Shown here: positions 28,392 to 37,820 of the stretch, in pieces | How positions within the stretch are numbered: the stretch's first letter is position 1 | Layout of the letters: each line of letters opens with the position of its first letter | Assembly: GCA_002835545.1 (NCBI GenBank) | Contig: PIZK01000008.1 | Span: 115,203 to 179,202, forward strand | Direction of reading: 5' to 3' | Source: Alteromonadales bacterium alter-6D02 | Lineage (GTDB): Bacteria > Pseudomonadota > Gammaproteobacteria > Enterobacterales > Psychrobiaceae | Length of the DNA stretch: 64,000 nt | Made by a program: the position numbers and the translations under genes | The notes under the pieces: generated by a model | What the model saw: the letters and a program-made list of their open reading frames with translations, nothing else | Told to the model about the DNA's origin: nothing | The model's database searches: none

Positions 28392-29435
28392 ATGATTAAT
28401 AAAAATCCTGCACCACATTATTTATTTTTTATTGCGCAAAATTACTCGTTTGAGATTTTGCGCCCTTTACAACAGTTAATTACCGCTCAAGGTGGTCAAG
28501 TGCTGTGGTTTGTTTATGGTGATGAAGTGACGTTAAGTCACTTTAAGCCGTCAGAACGCTACACTACAGAGGCTAGAGAGGCCGTTAATTTTAATCCGAC
28601 AGCCACATATGTTCCGGGTAACATTGTGCCGAGCTTTATTCCGGGGCTTAAAGTGCAAATATTTCACGGCTTGGAGTGGAAAAAGAAAGGTCACTTTGTT
28701 ATTCGTGGTTGCTTTGACTTATATTGCCCGCATGGACCTGCCACCACAGGACGCTTTAAGGAACTTGCCAAGCAACACGGTTATTTTGATGTGGTTGAAA
28801 CGGGTTGGCCTAAGCTTGATACTTTATTTAGTAGCGCTCCTTACCAATGGCCTGAGCAGACTGAAGCGCCTGTTATATTATTTGCACCAACGTTTTCACC
28901 CGCACTAACATCGGTACCTGCGTTGTATGATGAAATTGTACGCTTAGCTAAAAGCAAGCCATGGCAATGGGTGATTAAGTTTCATCCGAAGATGGATCCG
29001 CAGTGGGTGGCTAAATATAAAGCGTTAGCACTTGAAAACCTTCATGTCGTTGAAGATACAGATGTTGCGCATATCCTTCAAGCAGCGGATGTGATGGTCT
29101 CAGATACCTCATCAATTATTGGTGAGTTTGCTCTGTTAGGGAAACCTGCTGTGACACTTAATAACTCTCAGCCCGGTGATTACTTAATTGATATAAATGC
29201 GCCCGAAGGGTTAGAAGCGGCGATAGAGTTGGGATTAAGTCCGTCTACAGAGTTATCTCAGCATATTGTTGATTACGCGCAGGGATTACACCCGTATAAC
29301 GATGGCAATTCAAGTCAACGTGTACTTGATGCGACACATCACATGCTTGAGCATGGGCGTGGTCATTTGAAGAAAAAGCCATTAAATATCTTTAGGAATT
29401 TAAAGATGCGGCGCAAGCTAGGTTACTGGTCTTAA
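28392..29435 (+). CDS. CDP-glycerol glycerophosphotransferase-like protein (copy 2)
   Basis: A 347-residue soluble GT-B protein of the same broad family as the gene at 25183 but only distantly similar to it. Blocks include YLFFIAQNYSFEILRPL at the N-terminus, IFHGLEWKKKGHF with a candidate catalytic histidine, CPHGPATTGRF, VILFAPTFSPALTS, VIKFHPKMDPQW and MVSDTSSIIGEFALLGKPAV, the last matching the DxSS...F/E donor-binding motif of TagF-type enzymes. The C-terminus is basic (KKKPLNIFRNLKMRRK), which may bind it to the membrane. It lies downstream of the Wzi-like gene and ends at a strong terminator. Confidence 0.82.
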   Translation: MINKNPAPHYLFFIAQNYSFEILRPLQQLITAQGGQVLWFVYGDEVTLSHFKPSERYTTEAREAVNFNPTATYVPGNIVPSFIPGLKVQIFHGLEWKKKGHFVIRGCFDLYCPHGPATTGRFKELAKQHGYFDVVETGWPKLDTLFSSAPYQWPEQTEAPVILFAPTFSPALTSVPALYDEIVRLAKSKPWQWVIKFHPKMDPQWVAKYKALALENLHVVEDTDVAHILQAADVMVSDTSSIIGEFALLGKPAVTLNNSQPGDYLIDINAPEGLEAAIELGLSPSTELSQHIVDYAQGLHPYNDGNSSQRVLDATHHMLEHGRGHLKKKPLNIFRNLKMRRKLGYWS

Positions 29436-29458
29436 TCAAGTAGTACGAATAATAGAAA

Positions 29459-29482
29459 GGCCTGTGATCACAGGCCATTTTT
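29459..29482 (+). terminator. Rho-independent terminator after the glycerophosphotransferase-like gene
   Basis: A perfect palindrome ggcctgtga/tcacaggcc followed by ATTTTT, 24 nt after the stop codon. Confidence 0.88.
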
Positions 29483-29526
29483 AATGGCTATGCCCTAGTT
29501 AGCTGTTGCGATTCGTTAATCACGAC

Positions 29527-29790
29527 TGATATTTGATGTGCTAAGACGAGTTGCTGAATAATCTAGTGCTTTCTCGAGCACACCAGTTACTTTTCTTTGC
29601 TTCGCCAAAGAAAAGTAACCAAAAGAAAGGCGACCCGTAATTTAATTGCTGATCTTTAAGTGAAAAGCTGTCTTAACGTTACCGATTTTGATGCGCATCC
29701 ATGCGCCAAAATCTAAAAAATCGTCCCTGAATTTTTCTCCTAACAGCTCTCCCCTTAAAGGCAATTAATACCGGGGCATACCTCACGTTG
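29527..29790. repeat. Dispersed structured repeat, copy A
   Basis: This non-coding element recurs at 51015-51340. It contains a 14-bp perfect hairpin (gttacttttctttg at 29586-29599 with its complement at 29606-29619), the sequence GGCGACCCGTAA, and then a long folded region. Stems: 29643-29649 with 29761-29767; 29654-29660 with 29754-29760; 29666-29671 with 29743-29748; 29684-29690 with 29707-29713; 29693-29697 with 29702-29706. Several stems differ between the two copies by paired changes that keep base pairing. It fills the gap between two convergent genes. No credible coding frame is present. Confidence 0.85.
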
Positions 29791-29874
29791 AAGAGCAGTC
29801 TTTTATATTTAATATATTGAATTTAAAATGATAAAAATACCTATAACGAGCTAATTCGTACATAGCCTTTTTAA

Positions 29875-30477
29875 TTAAGGATTGAGCTCTAGATGGTTTT
29901 TCCGATAGAAAATGACATCGCCGCTGGTATATTCACCAGAAAATACAGCCTTAAAAGGTTCTACTGCTTCTTCTAATGTCATGACATTATTATTGGCAAT
30001 CGTTAGCCCGTCGCGTAGCTTGGTATCGATGGCACCGGGACATAAACAATACACTTCGTAACCATCGTTGTTTAAACAATGAGAAAAAGTCAGTACACCT
30101 GCCTTAGAGCAGCAGTATGATGACCAATCTTTATAGGAAGCGTATGCCGCCGTAGAGGCAACATTGATTATCTTAACCTTGGGGTTGGCAGCAATCGCAA
30201 AACGACAGGTGAGATAGCTACCAATCAGATTAACATTGATATCGTTGATCCACTGACTCGGCTCTGAATCGGCAATTAGCGACGAGTAAAGCGTCCCCGC
30301 GTTGTTTATCACCGCATCAAAGGATTTACCCTCAAAATACTGCTCGACACTGTTTGGATTAGTAACATCTAACTCGTCACGCCCAGGAGTAAAAACATCA
30401 TATTGCGCCGACAGGCATTGCTTAAGTGCCTGTGATAAATCACCTTGGCCGCCAGTAATTAATAACTTAGGCTTCAT
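29875..30477 (-). CDS. Short-chain dehydrogenase/reductase
   Basis: A 200-residue SDR-fold oxidoreductase. The nucleotide-binding GGQGDLSQAL is a variant of the TGxxxGxG motif; DVTNP, NNAGTLYSS and the catalytic set (S near INVASTAAYASYKDW, then SSYCCSKAG giving YxxxK) are present. CPGAIDTKL follows the active site. The length is short for an SDR (usually about 250). The start ATG 30477 overlaps the end of the upstream cytidylyltransferase gene by 11 nt, so the two are co-translated. A polyol-phosphate reductase paired with an alditol-phosphate cytidylyltransferase is a known arrangement in other capsule loci (Bcs1-type ribitol enzymes); that reading is inference here. Confidence 0.8.
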   Translation of the reverse strand: MKPKLLITGGQGDLSQALKQCLSAQYDVFTPGRDELDVTNPNSVEQYFEGKSFDAVINNAGTLYSSLIADSEPSQWINDINVNLIGSYLTCRFAIAANPKVKIINVASTAAYASYKDWSSYCCSKAGVLTFSHCLNNDGYEVYCLCPGAIDTKLRDGLTIANNNVMTLEEAVEPFKAVFSGEYTSGDVIFYRKNHLELNP

Positions 30478-30928
30478 TATTACTCTCTGGGTCCGGTATC
30501 GGGTGGTTATCACTTTTATCTAATAGTGCTTTATAATCATTAAATATTTGTTTTTTAAGGCCTGTCGAGCTGGCCCCTTTACCGTAAGGGAAGTAGAACA
30601 CTTTGACGCCGTGTTCTTTGAGGTAGTCATACTTTCCTTTCCAGTCGTCACCAATTACGAAGATATCGATATTAAGATTCTGCACGGTTTCGACATGCTC
30701 AAGGGTATGTTGTGGAATCACTACATCGGGGTGTTTTAATCCCTCAACAATGGCAATTCGCTCCTCAAACGGTATGGCGGGTGGGTTCTTATATGAACAC
30801 ACCAGCTCATCGGTACTGACACCAACAATGAGCGTATCGCCTAAGCCGCGGCCATAGTTAATCATCTTAAGGTGGTTGCTATGGAATAAATCGAAGGTTC
30901 CAGATACATAAACAACAGAATTTGGCAT
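30467..30928 (-). CDS. TagD-like cytidylyltransferase
   Basis: About 153 residues with the glycerol-3-phosphate cytidylyltransferase pattern: VYVSGTFDLFHSNHLKMI, VGVSTDELV, PFEERIAIVEGL, VIGDDWKGKYDYL and a C-terminal GASSTGLKKQI equivalent to the ISTT motif. The usual HxGH reads HSNH, with Asn for Gly. This is a variation in the nucleotide-binding signature. The start was put at ATG 30928, with AAGGAG 6 nt upstream, instead of an earlier in-frame ATG. The SDR gene overlaps its end. It probably makes a CDP-linked alcohol for the surface polymer; the exact substrate (glycerol, ribitol or other) is not determined. Confidence 0.82.
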   Translation of the reverse strand: MPNSVVYVSGTFDLFHSNHLKMINYGRGLGDTLIVGVSTDELVCSYKNPPAIPFEERIAIVEGLKHPDVVIPQHTLEHVETVQNLNIDIFVIGDDWKGKYDYLKEHGVKVFYFPYGKGASSTGLKKQIFNDYKALLDKSDNHPIPDPESNNEA

Positions 30929-31023
30929 GCAATGCTCCTTAGTAGGCTGCATTAAAAGATATGCAAAGTATTATGGTGTAAGTCTTTATTTAATACCAGT
31001 CAATACCGCGCCTTTAACTGCGT

Positions 31024-32115
31024 TTATAGCAACGGGTGCTCAAATCGTTGATCAGTGATTTTAGTTAAGCCTCGATCTAAAATGACGGTCTCAAACTTGT
31101 CTTTGACCATTTTAAAGGTGATGTCATTCATTAGTTTGTCACCTTTAGCGCGTACGCCCCATTTCACTAAGTTGATAGGTCGCTGTTGTTGGCTAATGAT
31201 GTGCTGCTCGTAAACACTGACCACATATTGCTGCCATGAATAAGGGCCGGTACGACCCGGATTACTATGAGCATAGAGTCCAATCACTGGCGTGTCGACT
31301 GTCACAGCCATGTGCGCAGGTCCAGTGTCAGGAGCAATGACCAAGTCAGCATGTTTAAGCAGACCGAGTAATTGTTTTAATGAGCTCTTACCGACTAAAT
31401 TCTCAGGACGCGCTTTGGCAAGCTGCTCAATCTCTTGTGCTAACTCAATTTCGAAGTCAGTGGGGCCACCACATAAGATAACTTGCCAGCCCCTTGCTTG
31501 AGCATGATCATTAATTGCTGCATAACCTTCACTATTCCAATTACGCTCGGCTTTACTTGCCGCAGCACAGATAATCAAGGTGCGTTTTTTAGGGTTAATG
31601 TGGTCAATGCCCCATTGCTCATCACTTTGTGGCAGTGGCATTTCCCAGCGAGGTTCGAGGTCAGTGACACCAGCGGTATGGGCAAACTCCATGAAACCAT
31701 CTAAAACATGAGGGGCCTTTTGACCACGAATACGGCGATTGACGAACAACCATTGGCCTTCTTTGGCGCGCTTTTTATCAAAGCCAACTTTGAATTTTGC
31801 TTTAATACACCAGCTGGCTAAGCTTGCACGCAATGCCACTTGCATTTGCAATAGCACATCAAACTTACGCCCTTTAAATGCTTTGCGCAGATCTTTGTAG
31901 CCTTGTAAACCTGCTGTTTTATCAAAAATAACGAACTCAACGCCTGGTAACCCTTCAAGCAACATTGCTTCAACCTTGCCAATGACCCAAGTAATTTGGG
32001 CTTCAGGCCAGCGTCGTTGAATGGCTTGCACGGCGGCAACACTATTACAAACATCACCAATTGCTGAAAGGCGTAAAATACAAATGGATTGTGGCTGATC
32101 CCCTGGGTAACTCAT
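31024..32115 (-). CDS. Family 9 glycosyltransferase (heptosyltransferase-like)
   Basis: A 363-residue GT-B enzyme of the ADP-heptose:LPS heptosyltransferase family. Visible are the N-terminal ICILRLSAIGDVCNSVAAVQA, ITWVIGKVEA, LLQMQVALRASLASW, IICAAASKAERNW and LVIAPDTGPAHMAVTVDTPVIGLYAHSNPGRTGPY, the nucleotide-sugar site. It probably adds heptose or a related sugar to the LPS inner core. Which core transferase it is (WaaC, WaaF or another) is not settled. It is divergent from kdkA and near waaA, both inner-core genes. Confidence 0.88.
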   Translation of the reverse strand: MSYPGDQPQSICILRLSAIGDVCNSVAAVQAIQRRWPEAQITWVIGKVEAMLLEGLPGVEFVIFDKTAGLQGYKDLRKAFKGRKFDVLLQMQVALRASLASWCIKAKFKVGFDKKRAKEGQWLFVNRRIRGQKAPHVLDGFMEFAHTAGVTDLEPRWEMPLPQSDEQWGIDHINPKKRTLIICAAASKAERNWNSEGYAAINDHAQARGWQVILCGGPTDFEIELAQEIEQLAKARPENLVGKSSLKQLLGLLKHADLVIAPDTGPAHMAVTVDTPVIGLYAHSNPGRTGPYSWQQYVVSVYEQHIISQQQRPINLVKWGVRAKGDKLMNDITFKMVKDKFETVILDRGLTKITDQRFEHPLL

Positions 32116-32189
32116 GGCGTTAATTCTTTAGTGGCTGTCAATATCGCTCGATTCTAACACGAATAGAGACTGCAATTATATTGGCGCAA

Positions 32190-32945
32190 ATGCTAGAATG
32201 CGTAAAAAATCATTGGAAGATCCCATTGCAACCTCAAATCACACAATTAAAAAATCGTTGGCTGATTAGCTCGCCACAACTTGATGTAACCCCGTCGTGG
32301 TTTGATGCCGTTTATTGGCAAGAGCAGGGAAAAATTTTAGGGCAATCTCACGGTCGCAATGTCACGTGGTTTGTGGGTGATGAGCAAGCGCCAATGGTGC
32401 TGCGCCATTATTATCGTGGTGGTTTAATCGGTAAGCTTATTAATGACGCTTATTTATTTTCTGGACTGAAGTCGAGCCGTGCTTATAAAGAGTTCACATT
32501 GTTACATCAGCTAGAACAACTTAATTTACCTGCGTGTCGTGCCATTGCTGCTCAAGTAGTGCGTAACGGTTTAGTCTATCGTGCTGACTTATTAATGAAA
32601 ATGGTTGATGGTGGCCGAGACTTGGTCGCGATATTAACAGAAGCACCACTGCCTTGTGAGCAATGGCAAGCTATTGGTGAGACCATTGCCTTATTCCATC
32701 AACATAAGGTCTATCATGCGGATCTTAATGCGCATAATATCTTATTAGATGGTAACGATAAGCCGTGTTTGATTGACTTTGATCGCGGTGAAATTAAAGC
32801 CACCGCAGGTCAATGGTGTCAGGATAACCTTGACCGCTTATTACGCTCATTTAATAAAGAGAAAAATAAGCTCGACCGTTTTAACTTTACGTCGCAAAAC
32901 TGGGATAGCCTGATGCGAGGTTATAATCGAGAGATTATCAATTAG
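32190..32945 (+). CDS. kdkA: 3-deoxy-D-manno-octulosonic acid kinase
   Basis: KdkA phosphorylates the Kdo residue of LPS, as in Haemophilus, Vibrio and Shewanella lineages that carry a single phosphorylated Kdo. The roughly 251-residue protein has an RIO/lipopolysaccharide-kinase-like fold: VLRHYYRGGLIGKLI, YLFSGLKSSRAYKEF, and the catalytic loop VYHADLNAHNILLD followed by CLIDFDRGEIK. The start may be ATG 32190 or the in-frame TTG 32181; neither has a clear Shine-Dalgarno sequence. Its stop overlaps that of the convergent waaA gene by 4 nt. Confidence 0.9.
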   Translation: MLECVKNHWKIPLQPQITQLKNRWLISSPQLDVTPSWFDAVYWQEQGKILGQSHGRNVTWFVGDEQAPMVLRHYYRGGLIGKLINDAYLFSGLKSSRAYKEFTLLHQLEQLNLPACRAIAAQVVRNGLVYRADLLMKMVDGGRDLVAILTEAPLPCEQWQAIGETIALFHQHKVYHADLNAHNILLDGNDKPCLIDFDRGEIKATAGQWCQDNLDRLLRSFNKEKNKLDRFNFTSQNWDSLMRGYNREIIN

Positions 32946-34216
32946 GTTCGCGTTAGCTTTTTATCCACCCAGCTTAATAAACGCTCCAGTGTGCCTTGGT
33001 TTTCTTGTACTAAAGCTTTGGCATTTCTGCCCATGCAATCGAGCTGGTCTTGATCACTAAATAATTCTGTTAAGCGTTGGGTTAGTTCGTCACTATCACT
33101 GACTTGCTGCATCCCTTGAGCGGTGACCAAACGTTCGCTGATATCGCTAAAGTTATAAACATGAGGTCCCATTAGCACTGGAACACCTAAGGCTGCTGGT
33201 TCGAGTGGATTATGACCGCCACGCTCAATTAGGCTGCCCCCGATAAAGGCGACATCACTAACCCCGCAAAACAGCAATAACTCCCCCATGGTATCACCAA
33301 CTACAACCTGTGTTGTCGCCAATGGCGCGATACCTTGGCTACGACGAACAAAGTCAAATCTTGTGTTTTGACAATGCTGCGCGACATCGTCAAAACGCTC
33401 AGGGTGCCTTGGCACTATAATCAATAATAAGTTGGGGAACTGGGTCAAAAGCTGCTGATGGCAAGCTAACAGTTGTTGGTCTTCAATCGGGTGAGTGCTA
33501 CCAGCAAGCCAGACAGGTCGCTCACTGGCCCATTGTTGTTTAAGTTGTCGCTGTTGCTCGATTAGCTCGTCACTAATGGTTAAATCAAACTTGATGCTGC
33601 CACTTACTTTTAACTGTTCTGCTGGTAGGCCTAACTCGATAAAACGCTGACCATCACTGTCAAACTGGGCAGATACCTGATCAAGCTTATTGAGCATTTC
33701 TGCCATCAACGGCTTGGCTTTTTTAAGGTAGCCAGTGGCGGACTTTTGTGACATGCGCGCGTTTGCTAATAACGTCGGAATATGGCGCTTATCTAATTGA
33801 TGAATGAGATTTGGCCATAGTTCTGTTTCCATGATAATGCACAACTCAGGTTTTAACTGTTCAAGAAAACGTGACATGCTGCCGGGTAAATCTAACGGCA
33901 AGTAACAATGCATAACTCGGTCACTAAACGCTTTTTTTACCGTTGCGCTGCCAGTGGGTGTACTGGTCGTTACCACGACCTGATAATCTGGGTAGCGTTT
34001 AATGATCTGATTGATTAATGGCGTAGCCGCGATGGTTTCGCCGACGGAAACGGAATGAATCAATATTGCTGGTTTAGTTGGCTTTAAGGGGGATAAGGCA
34101 AAGCGCTCGCCAATACGCCCACGGTAGTCGCTGCTCCGATATGCTCGATACGCCAAGTAACATAAAATAATCGGTGTCGCTAAGTAGATGAGTAGGGTAT
34201 AAAAAAATCGATTCAT
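32942..34216 (-). CDS. waaA: Kdo transferase WaaA
   Basis: WaaA (KdtA) adds Kdo from CMP-Kdo to the lipid A precursor at the inner membrane. The 424-residue protein has an N-terminal membrane anchor (FFYTLLIYLATPIILCYLAYRA), YRGRIGERF, IHSVSVGETIAATPLI, METELWPNLI, LANARMSQKSA, WLAGSTHPIEDQ, and RGGHNPLEPAALGVPVLMGPH. These match the family throughout. Beside kdkA, it fits an LPS with one Kdo plus a phosphate; whether this WaaA is mono- or bifunctional cannot be read directly. Confidence 0.95.
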   Translation of the reverse strand: MNRFFYTLLIYLATPIILCYLAYRAYRSSDYRGRIGERFALSPLKPTKPAILIHSVSVGETIAATPLINQIIKRYPDYQVVVTTSTPTGSATVKKAFSDRVMHCYLPLDLPGSMSRFLEQLKPELCIIMETELWPNLIHQLDKRHIPTLLANARMSQKSATGYLKKAKPLMAEMLNKLDQVSAQFDSDGQRFIELGLPAEQLKVSGSIKFDLTISDELIEQQRQLKQQWASERPVWLAGSTHPIEDQQLLACHQQLLTQFPNLLLIIVPRHPERFDDVAQHCQNTRFDFVRRSQGIAPLATTQVVVGDTMGELLLFCGVSDVAFIGGSLIERGGHNPLEPAALGVPVLMGPHVYNFSDISERLVTAQGMQQVSDSDELTQRLTELFSDQDQLDCMGRNAKALVQENQGTLERLLSWVDKKLTRT

Positions 34217-34360
34217 TATTTTGCTTCGTCTCGCATAACAAGTTACATTGACTTCACCGAGTGGTAATAGCGCTCATAATACGTTGTTTCTTTCGAAATA
34301 GAAAAGATCCTAACAGTCGATTACGGTACGTATTGATAATAAGATAGTGAAAAACTACTA

Positions 34361-35020
34361 ATGAAAACAAAAGATAAAATTATCCAAGGCAGCATTGAGC
34401 TTTTCAACTTGCAGGGTGAACGTAATGTCACCACCAATCATATTGCCGCTCATGTCGGGATCAGTCCAGGCAACTTATATTATCACTACCGTAATAAAGA
34501 TGACATCATCCGTTCTATCTACAAATTGTATGAAAAAAACCTCGCACAAATGTTTCAGCCGCGCGACTCAAGTAGTGTGGGGATGGATGAAATGCTGTTT
34601 TACATCGATCGTGTATTCTACTCGATGTGGCAGTTCCGTTTCTTTTATGCCAACTTGCCGGATATTTTGGCTCGTGATGATGTATTACATCAGCGCTATC
34701 TCGAAGCACAAAAAGCACTGAATCAGCGTATGGTTGGTATTTTAAAAGAGATGCGTGGTCAAGGTTATACGACGATTGAAGATGAAATGATTGAAGATTT
34801 GGCGCACACTTTAAAACTGGTGGTGACTTTCTGGATCAGTTATCAACACACTCAAACTCAACAAGAAATTACTAAAGCAACTATCTCCGATGGCGTGCTT
34901 AAAGTGATTGGCATTTTTAAGGGCTATTTAACCCCATCAGGTCTAGAAGCCATCTCAAAAATAGAATCTGACTATAAAGAATCGGTTGAAGCTCAGAGCA
35001 TCGGTACGCACTTGGATTAG
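34361..35020 (+). CDS. TetR/AcrR family transcriptional regulator
   Basis: A 219-residue regulator with an N-terminal TetR helix-turn-helix (KIIQGSIELFNLQGERNVTTNHIA, then HVGISPGNLYYHYRNKDDII). The C-terminal ligand-binding half is helical and includes SMWQFRFFYANLPDILARDD; it has no clear assignment. It lies 222 nt upstream of kbl-tdh on the same strand, but a role in their control is not shown. Confidence 0.88.
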   Translation: MKTKDKIIQGSIELFNLQGERNVTTNHIAAHVGISPGNLYYHYRNKDDIIRSIYKLYEKNLAQMFQPRDSSSVGMDEMLFYIDRVFYSMWQFRFFYANLPDILARDDVLHQRYLEAQKALNQRMVGILKEMRGQGYTTIEDEMIEDLAHTLKLVVTFWISYQHTQTQQEITKATISDGVLKVIGIFKGYLTPSGLEAISKIESDYKESVEAQSIGTHLD

Positions 35021-35242
35021 ATTTTCTAATTAATCGATATTGTTGTTGTTAATATATTAAGTATTTTCAGTTATTTGCGGGTGTAAGGATATCTTTACCT
35101 TGAGAAAATCTAATATTGCTCTCAAAAACATCATTTCTAGCTGCTTTAGCTGCTGATTCCAACTAAACTAGCAGGATATTTTGCAACAATTGTCCTAAAA
35201 TTGAACAGTTGTTGTGCTACTTATTTTCTTTAAGGAGGCATT

Positions 35243-36433
35243 ATGTCTACCGCATTTAATGATTTTTTTAATCAACAACTCACTCAAGTTAAAGCTGAAG
35301 GTTTATATAAAGAAGAGCGCCAATTGCTTTCGCCGCAACAGGCTGGTATTTCAGTTGCTGCGGGCGATGTAGTGAATTTTTGTGCTAATAACTACCTAGG
35401 TTTAGCTAACCATCCTGAGTTAGTTGAAGCGGCTAAGCAAGGCTTAGATAACAATGGTTTTGGTATGGCGTCAGTTCGCTTTATCTGTGGTACACAAGAC
35501 ATTCATAAGACCCTTGAAGACAAATTAAGCAACTTTTTAGGCATGGAAGACACCATTCTATACTCTTCATGTTTTGATGCGAATGCAGGCTTATTCGAAA
35601 CCTTATTAGGCCCAGAAGATGCGATTATCTCTGATGCATTAAACCACGCATCAATCATCGACGGTGTTCGTTTATGTAAAGCAAAACGTTTCCGCTACGC
35701 TAATAACGATATGGCGGCATTAGAAGAGCAGTTAATCGCTGCAACAGAAGCTGGCGCACGCTTTAAATTAATCGCCACTGACGGTGTATTCTCAATGGAC
35801 GGCGTTATCGCAAACCTTAAGGGTGTGTGTGATTTAGCGGACAAATATGATGCATTAGTGATGGTTGATGACTCTCACGCCGTTGGTTTTGTTGGCGAAG
35901 AAGGTCGTGGTACGCATGAATATTGTGAAGTGATGGATCGCGTTGACATTATCACGGGTACACTGGGTAAAGCACTAGGCGGTGCATCGGGTGGTTTCAC
36001 TTCTGCTAGTAAAGAAGTCGTTGCGTGGTTACGTCAGCGTTCTCGTCCATACTTATTTTCAAACTCATTAGCTCCAGCGATTGTTAGCGCATCAATCAAA
36101 GTATTAGATATGCTGGCTGAAGGCCAAGAGCTTCGTGACCGTGTTAAATCAAACGCACAATACTTCCGCGAGCAAATGACAGCCGCTGGATTCACCCTCG
36201 CTGGTGCTGATCACGCGATTGTTCCTGTGATGCTTGGAGATGCAAAGCTAGCGTCTGATATGGCTAATTTGTTATTAGAGAAAGGCATCTATGTTATTGG
36301 TTTCTCATTCCCTGTAGTTCCTAAAGGGCAAGCACGTATTCGTACTCAAATGTCTGCGGCGCACACCAAAGAGCAACTAGACCGTGCCATTGCTGCCTTC
36401 ATTGAGGTAGGTAAAGAGCTTAAGGTTATCTAA
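35243..36433 (+). CDS. kbl: 2-amino-3-ketobutyrate coenzyme A ligase
   Basis: Kbl is a PLP enzyme that cleaves 2-amino-3-oxobutyrate with CoA to glycine and acetyl-CoA, the second step of threonine breakdown. The 396-residue protein has [55 protein letters not shown] and the Schiff-base lysine in [13 protein letters not shown] (about residue 244). The start has a perfect AAGGAGG. tdh follows after 2 nt, the conserved kbl-tdh operon. The 222-nt upstream region should hold the operon promoter. Confidence 0.97.
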   Translation: MSTAFNDFFNQQLTQVKAEGLYKEERQLLSPQQAGISVAAGDVVNFCANNYLGLANHPELVEAAKQGLDNNGFGMASVRFICGTQDIHKTLEDKLSNFLGMEDTILYSSCFDANAGLFETLLGPEDAIISDALNHASIIDGVRLCKAKRFRYANNDMAALEEQLIAATEAGARFKLIATDGVFSMDGVIANLKGVCDLADKYDALVMVDDSHAVGFVGEEGRGTHEYCEVMDRVDIITGTLGKALGGASGGFTSASKEVVAWLRQRSRPYLFSNSLAPAIVSASIKVLDMLAEGQELRDRVKSNAQYFREQMTAAGFTLAGADHAIVPVMLGDAKLASDMANLLLEKGIYVIGFSFPVVPKGQARIRTQMSAAHTKEQLDRAIAAFIEVGKELKVI

Positions 36434-36435
36434 TT

Positions 36436-37461
36436 ATGAAAGCACTAAGTAAATTAAAAGCCGAAAAAGGCATTTGGATGGTTGATGTGCCAGAGCCTAA
36501 GCTTGGTCACAACGATCTATTAATTAAAATTCGTAAAACCGCAATTTGTGGTACTGATATGCATATTTATAACTGGGATGATTGGTCACAACGTACTATC
36601 CCAGTACCTATGGTTGTTGGCCATGAATATGTCGGTGAAGTGGTTGGTATCGGCCAAGAAGTGAAAGGCTTTGAGATTGGCGATCGTGTTTCTGGTGAAG
36701 GGCATATCACTTGTGGTCATTGTCGTAACTGTCGCGGTGGCCGTACGCATTTGTGCCGTAATACAACAGGTGTCGGGGTGAATCGTGAAGGCTCGTTCGC
36801 TGAGTTTTTAGTGATCCCAGCGTTTAACGCATTTAAACTACCTGATGATATTTCAGATGATTTAGCCGCTGTCTTTGACCCATTTGGTAATGCGGTTCAC
36901 ACGGCGTTATCGTTTGATTTAGTCGGTGAAGACATCTTAATTACTGGTGCTGGCCCTATTGGTATTATGGCCGCAGCAATTTGTAAGCATGTTGGTGCGC
37001 GTCATGTGGTGATCACTGATGTTAATCCATACCGCCTAGAACTCGCGAAAAAAATGGGCGCAACGCGTGCGGTTAATGTTGCTGAAGAAAACCTTGAAGA
37101 TGTGATGAATGAGCTTGGCATGACCGAAGGGTTCGATGTTGGCATGGAAATGTCTGGTGTTCCAATGGCTTTTCAAAGCATGCTAGATAATATGAACCAT
37201 GGCGGTCGTATTGCTATGCTAGGTATTCCACCATCAGATATGTCGATTGACTGGGATCAGGTGATCTTTAAAGGGTTGGTGATCAAGGGGATCTACGGCC
37301 GTGAGATGTTTGAAACCTGGTATAAGATGGCTAGTTTGATTCAATCGGGTCTTGATATCTCGCCAATTATCACTCATCACTTCCACATTGATGATTTCCA
37401 GCAAGGCTTTGATGCGATGGGGTCAGGTCAGTCTGGTAAAGTTATTTTAAACTGGGATTAG
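36436..37461 (+). CDS. tdh: L-threonine 3-dehydrogenase
   Basis: Tdh oxidises threonine to 2-amino-3-oxobutyrate with NAD, feeding Kbl. The 341-residue protein has catalytic zinc ligands C38 ([15 protein letters not shown]) and H63-E64 (GHEYVGEV), structural zinc cysteines C93, C96, C99 and C107, and a Rossmann motif in [14 protein letters not shown]. All agree with the E. coli enzyme. It is translated directly after kbl. Confidence 0.97.
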   Translation: MKALSKLKAEKGIWMVDVPEPKLGHNDLLIKIRKTAICGTDMHIYNWDDWSQRTIPVPMVVGHEYVGEVVGIGQEVKGFEIGDRVSGEGHITCGHCRNCRGGRTHLCRNTTGVGVNREGSFAEFLVIPAFNAFKLPDDISDDLAAVFDPFGNAVHTALSFDLVGEDILITGAGPIGIMAAAICKHVGARHVVITDVNPYRLELAKKMGATRAVNVAEENLEDVMNELGMTEGFDVGMEMSGVPMAFQSMLDNMNHGGRIAMLGIPPSDMSIDWDQVIFKGLVIKGIYGREMFETWYKMASLIQSGLDISPIITHHFHIDDFQQGFDAMGSGQSGKVILNWD

Positions 37462-37472
37462 TGCCCACTCAG

Positions 37473-37816
37473 CGTCATTCCGGCAGTGTTTTAGCCGGAA
37501 CCTCTCTTAACAAGGTAGCGAGATCCTGAATAAAACACTTTCAGGACGACAACTTGTTCGTCATTCCGGCAGTGTTTCAGCCGGAATCTTTCTTAACAAT
37601 AAAGCGAGGTCCTGAATAAAACACTTTCAGGACGACAACTTGTTCGTCATTCCGGCAGTCTTTTAGCCGGAATCTTTCTTAACAATAAAGCGAGGTCCTG
37701 CATAAAATCCTTTCAGGACGACAACTTATTCGTCTTTTCGGCAGTGTTTCAGCCGGAATCTCTCTTAACAATAAAGCGAGGCCCTGAACAAAAAATTTCA
37801 GGGCGACGACTTTTAC
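37473..37816. repeat. Tandem 86-bp composite palindromic repeat, four copies
   Basis: Units beginning CGTCATTCCGGC start at 37473, 37559, 37645 and 37731, an exact 86-bp period. Each has the palindrome ATTCCGGC...GCCGGAAT, then CCTGAATAAAACACTTTCAGG, then a short spacer. The orientation is opposite to the arrays at 19.0, 44.6 and 48.0 kb. The array fills the gap between the convergent tdh and TraF-like genes; its hairpins may also stop transcription from both sides, since no other terminator is visible. Confidence 0.93.
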
Positions 37817-37820
37817 GTGC

